Shown piece after piece: positions 6,813-10,234 of a DNA stretch of 10,234 bases. The stretch is from Paludibacteraceae bacterium (GTDB taxonomy: Bacteria; Bacteroidota; Bacteroidia; Bacteroidales; Paludibacteraceae): contig JALNVE010000096.1 of assembly GCA_023227695.1 (NCBI GenBank), forward strand, positions 1 through 10,234, written 5' to 3'. The notes below the pieces were generated by a model. The model ran no database searches, had not been told where the DNA came from, and was given only the letters and a program-made list of their open reading frames with translations. The position numbers and the translations under genes are program-made. Position 1 is the stretch's first letter, and the number at the start of each line of letters is the position of its first letter.

Positions 6813-7769
6813 TTATAAATTCTTTGTCTCTTCCAACTTGTAATCGTTTCTCTCCGCTGCGTTACGAGAAACCAGCTCAGCCACGAAACCAGACAAGAAG
6901 AGTTGTGTACCGATAATCATAGAAGTAAGTGCCAAATAGAAATATGGACTATTTGTCACCAAAGGAGCGCTTGATCCATCTACAATATGATATAATTTGA
7001 TTCCCCCAACTGCACAAACAGAGATTAAACCAAAGAAGAACATCAGACTGCCAACAATACCGAAGAAATGCATAGGTTTCTTTCCAAAAGTAGAAAGGAA
7101 CCAAAGTGTAATCAGATCCAAATATCCATTGAAGAATCTATTGAAACCGAATTTTGTTGTACCATATTTTCTGGCCTGATGAACAACAACCTTCTCCCCT
7201 ATCTTCTTGAAACCTGCATTCTTTGCCAAATAAGGAATATAACGATGCATTTCGCCATAAACCTCTATGCTCTTGACTACATTCTTTCTGTAAGCTTTCA
7301 GTCCGCAATTGAAATCGTTTAGTTTAATGCCAGAGATGGCTCTTGTGGTTGCATTAAATAATTTTGAAGGAAGGTTCTTTGCCAATTTAGAATCATGTCG
7401 GACTTTTTTCCATCCTGAAACCAAATCGTAACCATCCGTCATAATCATCTTATAAAGTTCAGGAATTTCATCAGGACTATCCTGAAGATCGGCATCCATT
7501 GTGATGACAACATCACCCTCAGCTTTATCAAATCCACAATAAAGAGCTGCCGACTTTCCATAATTTCTTCGGAACTTGATGCTTTTCACATTAGAAGCCT
7601 CATCGGCCAAACGTGAAATCACATCCCAGGAACCATCCGTACTACCATCGTTGACAAAGATAATCTCGAAGGAGAAGTTGTTAGCCTCCATCACTCTCTT
7701 TATCCAAGCGTACAACTCTGGTAAAGATTCCTCTTCATTAAATAACGGAATTATAACCGATATATCCAT
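6813..7769 (-). CDS. Family 2 membrane glycosyltransferase (polyprenyl-phosphate sugar transferase type)
   Basis: 318 aa. A GT-A fold of the GT2 family with VIIPLFNEEESL at the N-terminus, NDGSTD (40-45, nucleotide-sugar binding), the metal-binding DADLQD (92-97), FNCGLKAYR (153-161) and H-x2-R-x2-G-x2-KF (197-207). Two membrane helices follow (about 235-260 and 276-299) and the tail is cytosolic. This build matches the DPM1/GtrB/ArnC group, which moves a sugar from a nucleotide donor to polyprenyl phosphate on the inner face of the inner membrane for lipid, O-antigen or glycan modification. The sugar and end product cannot be told. No ribosome binding site is evident; the 55-nt gap from the DUF4199 gene contains a tiny GCCT/AGGC hairpin and no promoter box. 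The DUF4199-GT2 pairing is one I recall from other Bacteroidales. Confidence 0.92.
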   Translation of the reverse strand: MDISVIIPLFNEEESLPELYAWIKRVMEANNFSFEIIFVNDGSTDGSWDVISRLADEASNVKSIKFRRNYGKSAALYCGFDKAEGDVVITMDADLQDSPDEIPELYKMIMTDGYDLVSGWKKVRHDSKLAKNLPSKLFNATTRAISGIKLNDFNCGLKAYRKNVVKSIEVYGEMHRYIPYLAKNAGFKKIGEKVVVHQARKYGTTKFGFNRFFNGYLDLITLWFLSTFGKKPMHFFGIVGSLMFFFGLISVCAVGGIKLYHIVDGSSAPLVTNSPYFYLALTSMIIGTQLFLSGFVAELVSRNAAERNDYKLEETKNL

Positions 7770-7824
7770 ATTATATATTTTTTCGCCTTTGATCTGAATT
7801 CTCAGGCGTTGCCTAATTACTCAA

Positions 7825-8400
7825 TTAATGAGCTTGCTTCTTTTTCCTAAAGAAAATAGAAAAAAACAAGCAAAGGAAAAAGCCTCGGAACGAACTAGAC
7901 CAAAGCGTATCCAACGCCCATTTTGAAGTCGAACTGTTCACCATATCTTCCAATATAACTTTATAATCCGGAATGCTTAACGCTACAGCCGATTCTATGC
8001 TATTAGGATTTTTAGCAGCCACAGCCTCAATCTGCGAAAACAAACCAAAATAAAAGTCCTTTACCTGCACCAACCCATCCTGATTAATAAATTCCAAATA
8101 CACATAGGTATATACAGCATAAAGCATGGATCCGAAAAAGAAGACATAAAAACCGTATGACAAAGCCTTTAAATAAGAGATATTCCCATTCAAAACCTCT
8201 TTATCATATTTTTTTGTAAAACGAAACAATAAATACACTGTAGCGGCAAAGTATAAAAGGCCTCCAAAAGTAATCATAGTCACTGAGGAAGATATAACAC
8301 ATTTCATGTAAAAAAAGTCATAAGCAATCAGCAGAGCGCCGATGTACAGACCAGATTTCATTGAATGCGAAAATATATTCTCCTTTGTTTCCTCTACCAT
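7825..8400 (-). CDS. DUF4199 family integral membrane protein
   Basis: 191 aa with four predicted membrane helices: about 16-33, 40-60, 77-102 and 168-185. A soluble loop of about 60 residues lies between the third and fourth (EFINQDGLVQVKDFYF to SSTSKWALD), and the C-terminus is basic (FFRKKKQAH). The topology, the N-terminal SGLYIGALLIAYDFFY and the placement directly before a GT2 glycosyltransferase match DUF4199, a Bacteroidota inner-membrane family of unknown role. It is the first gene of the minus-strand directon. A -7 box at 8420-8427 puts the likely transcription start only about a dozen nucleotides before the ATG, so the leader would be very short. No Shine-Dalgarno is visible. Confidence 0.85.
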   Translation of the reverse strand: MVEETKENIFSHSMKSGLYIGALLIAYDFFYMKCVISSSVTMITFGGLLYFAATVYLLFRFTKKYDKEVLNGNISYLKALSYGFYVFFFGSMLYAVYTYVYLEFINQDGLVQVKDFYFGLFSQIEAVAAKNPNSIESAVALSIPDYKVILEDMVNSSTSKWALDTLWSSSFRGFFLCLFFSIFFRKKKQAH

Positions 8401-8411
8401 CCGTATAAAAA

Positions 8412-8423
8412 TTTGTGCACAAA
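8412..8423. promoter_or_regulatory. 12-bp perfect palindrome over the directon promoter (candidate operator)
   Basis: TTTGTGCACAAA is its own reverse complement. It overlaps four bases of the -7 box and extends across the probable transcription start of the DUF4199-to-tkt directon. A dimeric repressor bound here would block the promoter. The regulator is not in the window. Confidence 0.4.
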
Positions 8424-8427
8424 GTTA
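8420..8427 (-). promoter_or_regulatory. Bacteroidota-type -7 promoter box (TAACTTTG) of the directon
   Basis: The minus strand reads TAACTTTG, a perfect TAnnTTTG, 19 nt upstream of the DUF4199 ATG. No TTTG -33 box is seen at the usual distance of about 20 nt. It is the only canonical box found immediately upstream of the seven-gene run; the gaps I checked inside the run showed none. Confidence 0.6.
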
Positions 8428-8464
8428 CATAAAAAAACAATAGGGTTGAGACATATCGATTCGT

Positions 8465-8479
8465 AAAGTTATTAACTTT
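8465..8479. repeat. Short palindrome AAAGTT-ATT-AACTTT
   Basis: A 6-bp perfect inverted repeat with a 3-nt centre, lying between the two divergent promoters. It could be a regulator site, but its A+T content makes chance a fair explanation. Confidence 0.3.
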
Positions 8480-8602
8480 TGAAAGTTTATAGATTATCCC
8501 TGAATTCTTATCTGTTTTATTTCTCATTTAATTGAAAAATCAGGTGGTTAAACATCCTCTATTTATTCACATATTTTATCTAACGAATACATAAAATTGA
8601 AT

Positions 8603-8610
8603 TATCTTTG
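8603..8610 (+). promoter_or_regulatory. Bacteroidota-type -7 promoter box (TATCTTTG) for the plus-strand lipoprotein
   Basis: TATCTTTG matches TAnnTTTG perfectly and equals the box at 126-133 on the other strand. It lies 113 nt before the lipoprotein ATG. The upstream -33 region is T-rich (ATTTTATC) without a clean TTTG. Confidence 0.55.
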
Positions 8611-8723
8611 TATTGAAAATCAGAAACAGACTAATCCACTGACAATCAACACGGAAAAGAATATTTTTCCGAACAAAAAGAATGAATTAGCTCTAAGAAT
8701 TCTGGTTTTTCAAGGAACTAAGA

Positions 8724-9917
8724 ATGTACAGCTACAAATTTTATCATATAGGATTACTTCTTTCCTTCTTAGGGATACTATTCTCATTGCAATCTTGCGA
8801 TGCAGAAAGGGGTAAAAATGGCAATAAAAATCAGTCACTTCCTAGTGTTTCAGAAGTACAAGCACCCGAATTCAAGAAAAAGCCCACCCATACTGTTGAA
8901 ATTTTATGGCCTTGCGAAAACTTAACAAACACACTTCGACAAGAGGGATTCCTGAAAGGGAAAGACAGTTTGTGGCATAATTTCAAACAAGACAATCCGA
9001 ATGAATGGCAGGTTGCTGTAGACCTTATCAACTTGTCTAACATGGAGGACTATAAACAAGGTAACCTGAGCGATGATGAGCTTTGGAATCTGTTTGACTG
9101 CCGCATATCAAAATACATATACGACACCCACCGCAAAACCGAAAAAAGTCCAGAAAATGAAATAGAAAGTTACTGCCGCATCGTCAAGTCTTTTGTCTAC
9201 GAAGAGGAAGGATTAACTGAAGAAGAGGATTCTTTGATGAAAAAATTAGACGAACATCTTGGACACTTCAAGCTTTTTCATTTTGAAATCAAAATTCTCA
9301 CAAACAGCGAAATATCAGAAAATGTACAGTTGGACAGCCTCATCCAAGAAGAGAGAAACATCTGGTTCGATTTCTCAAAAGCAAGAAAGACGCTATATTC
9401 CAAACTCGTTTTGGGCAAAGAATCCTGTTGGGGAAAAAGTTGGTCGTCGCTACAAGAATCCATGCTAGAATCTTTCGATTTGGAGCAGGACCATCAGCGT
9501 GAAAATCTCATTTACGATTTGTACTGCGTACTCAACAGCACACAACGACGCCACGAAGAAATCATCAAGGCACCAACCTTTGCTGAAATACAAAACGCAA
9601 ACAAAAGGGTAATTAATTATATCAACCAAAACAACAGCAACAGCGCATGTAGCTATTCTGCAAGTGAGTTGAAAAACTTATTATACAAACAGAACGAGTT
9701 ATACGACAAATACATCTCCGTCCGCAAAGCAATTACAGTATTACTAAGCGGAGATGTAAAAAAAGTATATGAACAATCGACAAACTATATCGCCAGCACA
9801 GAATACAACTACCTCTACACCATCACTACCAACGATGTGGATTTTGGTCATACTGAAGTTGAGGAGGAAGAAGAGATTGAAGACGATATGGACAATGAGA
9901 TTTTCGAATATGATTAA
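8724..9917 (+). CDS. Large lipoprotein of unknown function with acidic C-terminal tail
   Basis: 397 aa. AAGGA 7 nt before the ATG supports the start. The signal peptide (YKFYHIGLLLSFLGILFSLQSC) ends in a lipobox-like SLQSC with Cys25 followed by Asp and Ala, then a polar Lys/Asn-rich linker (to about 55). The rest is mostly helical and charged, with further cysteines at 64, 126, 151, 235, 268 and 309. Two segments (about 207-225 and 319-338) share a pattern of Q/E, an aromatic residue, then R-x-A or K-A-R (EERNIWFDFSKARKTLY; QNELYDKYISVRKAI), loosely like LprI/DUF1311-type repeats; this is suggestive only. The last 20 residues are nearly all acidic (EVEEEEEIEDDMDNEIFEYD). I do not recognise the family. 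An outer-membrane-anchored location is likely but unproven. It points away from the directon and has its own promoter. Confidence 0.85.
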   Translation: MYSYKFYHIGLLLSFLGILFSLQSCDAERGKNGNKNQSLPSVSEVQAPEFKKKPTHTVEILWPCENLTNTLRQEGFLKGKDSLWHNFKQDNPNEWQVAVDLINLSNMEDYKQGNLSDDELWNLFDCRISKYIYDTHRKTEKSPENEIESYCRIVKSFVYEEEGLTEEEDSLMKKLDEHLGHFKLFHFEIKILTNSEISENVQLDSLIQEERNIWFDFSKARKTLYSKLVLGKESCWGKSWSSLQESMLESFDLEQDHQRENLIYDLYCVLNSTQRRHEEIIKAPTFAEIQNANKRVINYINQNNSNSACSYSASELKNLLYKQNELYDKYISVRKAITVLLSGDVKKVYEQSTNYIASTEYNYLYTITTNDVDFGHTEVEEEEEIEDDMDNEIFEYD

Positions 9918-10007
9918 GATGCTGTTTACATTTTCCACAAACTATTTTAGGAAAATATAAATTGTAGTTTTCGTTAATTATTAGCTTCTAACAAAAAAGA
10001 GTCAAGT

Positions 10008-10234
10008 ATGAATACATTAAAGACATTGGCCATTGCCTCCATCTCTTTACTTTCTTTAAGTCATACATATTCTGCCGAAAATGAAAAAAGTGATTCTACC
10101 GCTATAAGCGATACTATCATTACAAATATTGAATACGATTCACTTCCAGAAACAGCAGGTCAGGATTACGACACGCTGTATGTATATAGACCCTTTGGTA
10201 CTGGCATGTTGGTATCTTACAAACTGAATCTGGA
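10008..10234 (+). CDS. N-terminus of a secreted protein of unknown function (partial)
   Basis: 75 codons are present and the frame is still open at the window edge. The start MNTLKTLAIASISLLSLSHT, with YSA following, is a good Sec signal peptide, probably cleaved after Ala23; there is no lipobox cysteine. The mature start is Ser/Thr/Asp-rich (ENEKSDSTAISDTIITN) and leads into DYDTLYVYRPFGTGMLVSYKL, which may be the first ordered strands. I do not recognise the family. AAGAG lies just upstream of the ATG. The 90-nt gap after the lipoprotein gene contains no canonical -7 box, and a hairpin at 9932-9956 lacks a T-run, so read-through from the lipoprotein promoter is likely. Confidence 0.7.
   Translation, partial: MNTLKTLAIASISLLSLSHTYSAENEKSDSTAISDTIITNIEYDSLPETAGQDYDTLYVYRPFGTGMLVSYKLNL

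Larger units (their letters stand above)
8401..8723. other. Divergent intergenic region with two promoters and two palindromes
   Basis: 323 nt between the minus-strand directon and the plus-strand lipoprotein. It holds a minus-strand -7 box (8420-8427) overlapped by a 12-bp palindrome (8412-8423), a second palindrome AAAGTT-ATT-AACTTT (8465-8479), and a plus-strand -7 box (8603-8610). The stretch 8611-8723 would be an untranslated leader of roughly 105 nt for the lipoprotein; I see no strong hairpin or recognisable riboswitch in it. A TTG-initiated open frame beginning at 8597 is not convincing as a gene. Confidence 0.65.

Noticed and set aside
8597..8815. 72-codon plus-strand open frame before the lipoprotein
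   Set aside because: It starts with TTG at the promoter box itself, overlaps the well-supported lipoprotein start in another frame, and has no recognisable content.
9932..9956. ATTTTCC/GGAAAAT hairpin after the lipoprotein as a terminator
   Set aside because: The 7-bp A+T-rich stem has a loop of over 10 nt and is followed by ATAAATTG rather than a T-run.

Overview
This window looks like chromosomal DNA of a Bacteroidales bacterium (Bacteroides/Prevotella group). The evidence is: A+T-rich intergenic DNA; perfect Bacteroidota-type -7 boxes (TAnnTTTG) at three gene starts; few Shine-Dalgarno sequences; a transketolase and an MtaB with strongly Bacteroidales-like sequence; and several protein families found mainly in this phylum (DUF4199, DUF6048, DUF6452, probably DUF7935). 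I see no rRNA, tRNA, CRISPR array, transposase or phage gene.

Layout. 1-75 (minus) is the first 25 codons of a gene that reads like a B12-binding radical SAM protein, with its own -7 box and a strong ribosome binding site. 250-1563 (minus) is mtaB, a tRNA methylthiotransferase. 1564-2232 holds no gene; its core is two inverted copies of a structured repeat of about 112 nt, each with three hairpins, followed by a terminator for the tkt transcript. 2233-8400 is a run of seven minus-strand genes. In transcription order they are: DUF4199 membrane protein, GT2 membrane glycosyltransferase, DUF7935-like membrane-anchored protein, nitroreductase, DUF6452-like lipoprotein, DUF6048-like outer-membrane-type protein, transketolase. 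Spacings are 55 nt or less and one pair overlaps, so they are probably largely co-transcribed from a -7 box at 8420-8427.

8401-8723 is a divergent intergenic region with a minus-strand and a plus-strand promoter and two palindromes, one of them lying over the minus-strand promoter. 8724-9917 (plus) is a large lipoprotein I do not recognise, with an acidic tail. It is followed at 10008 by the start of a secreted protein that runs off the window.

Taken together, the directon is mostly cell-envelope genes (glycolipid-type glycosyltransferase, small membrane protein, lipoprotein, candidate outer-membrane protein) with two metabolic enzymes. No obvious new defence or biosynthetic system is present. 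The most unusual object is the hairpin-rich inverted-repeat element at 1631-1950, where the two copies keep their stems through compensatory base changes. The least explained genes are the plus-strand lipoprotein and its secreted neighbour.
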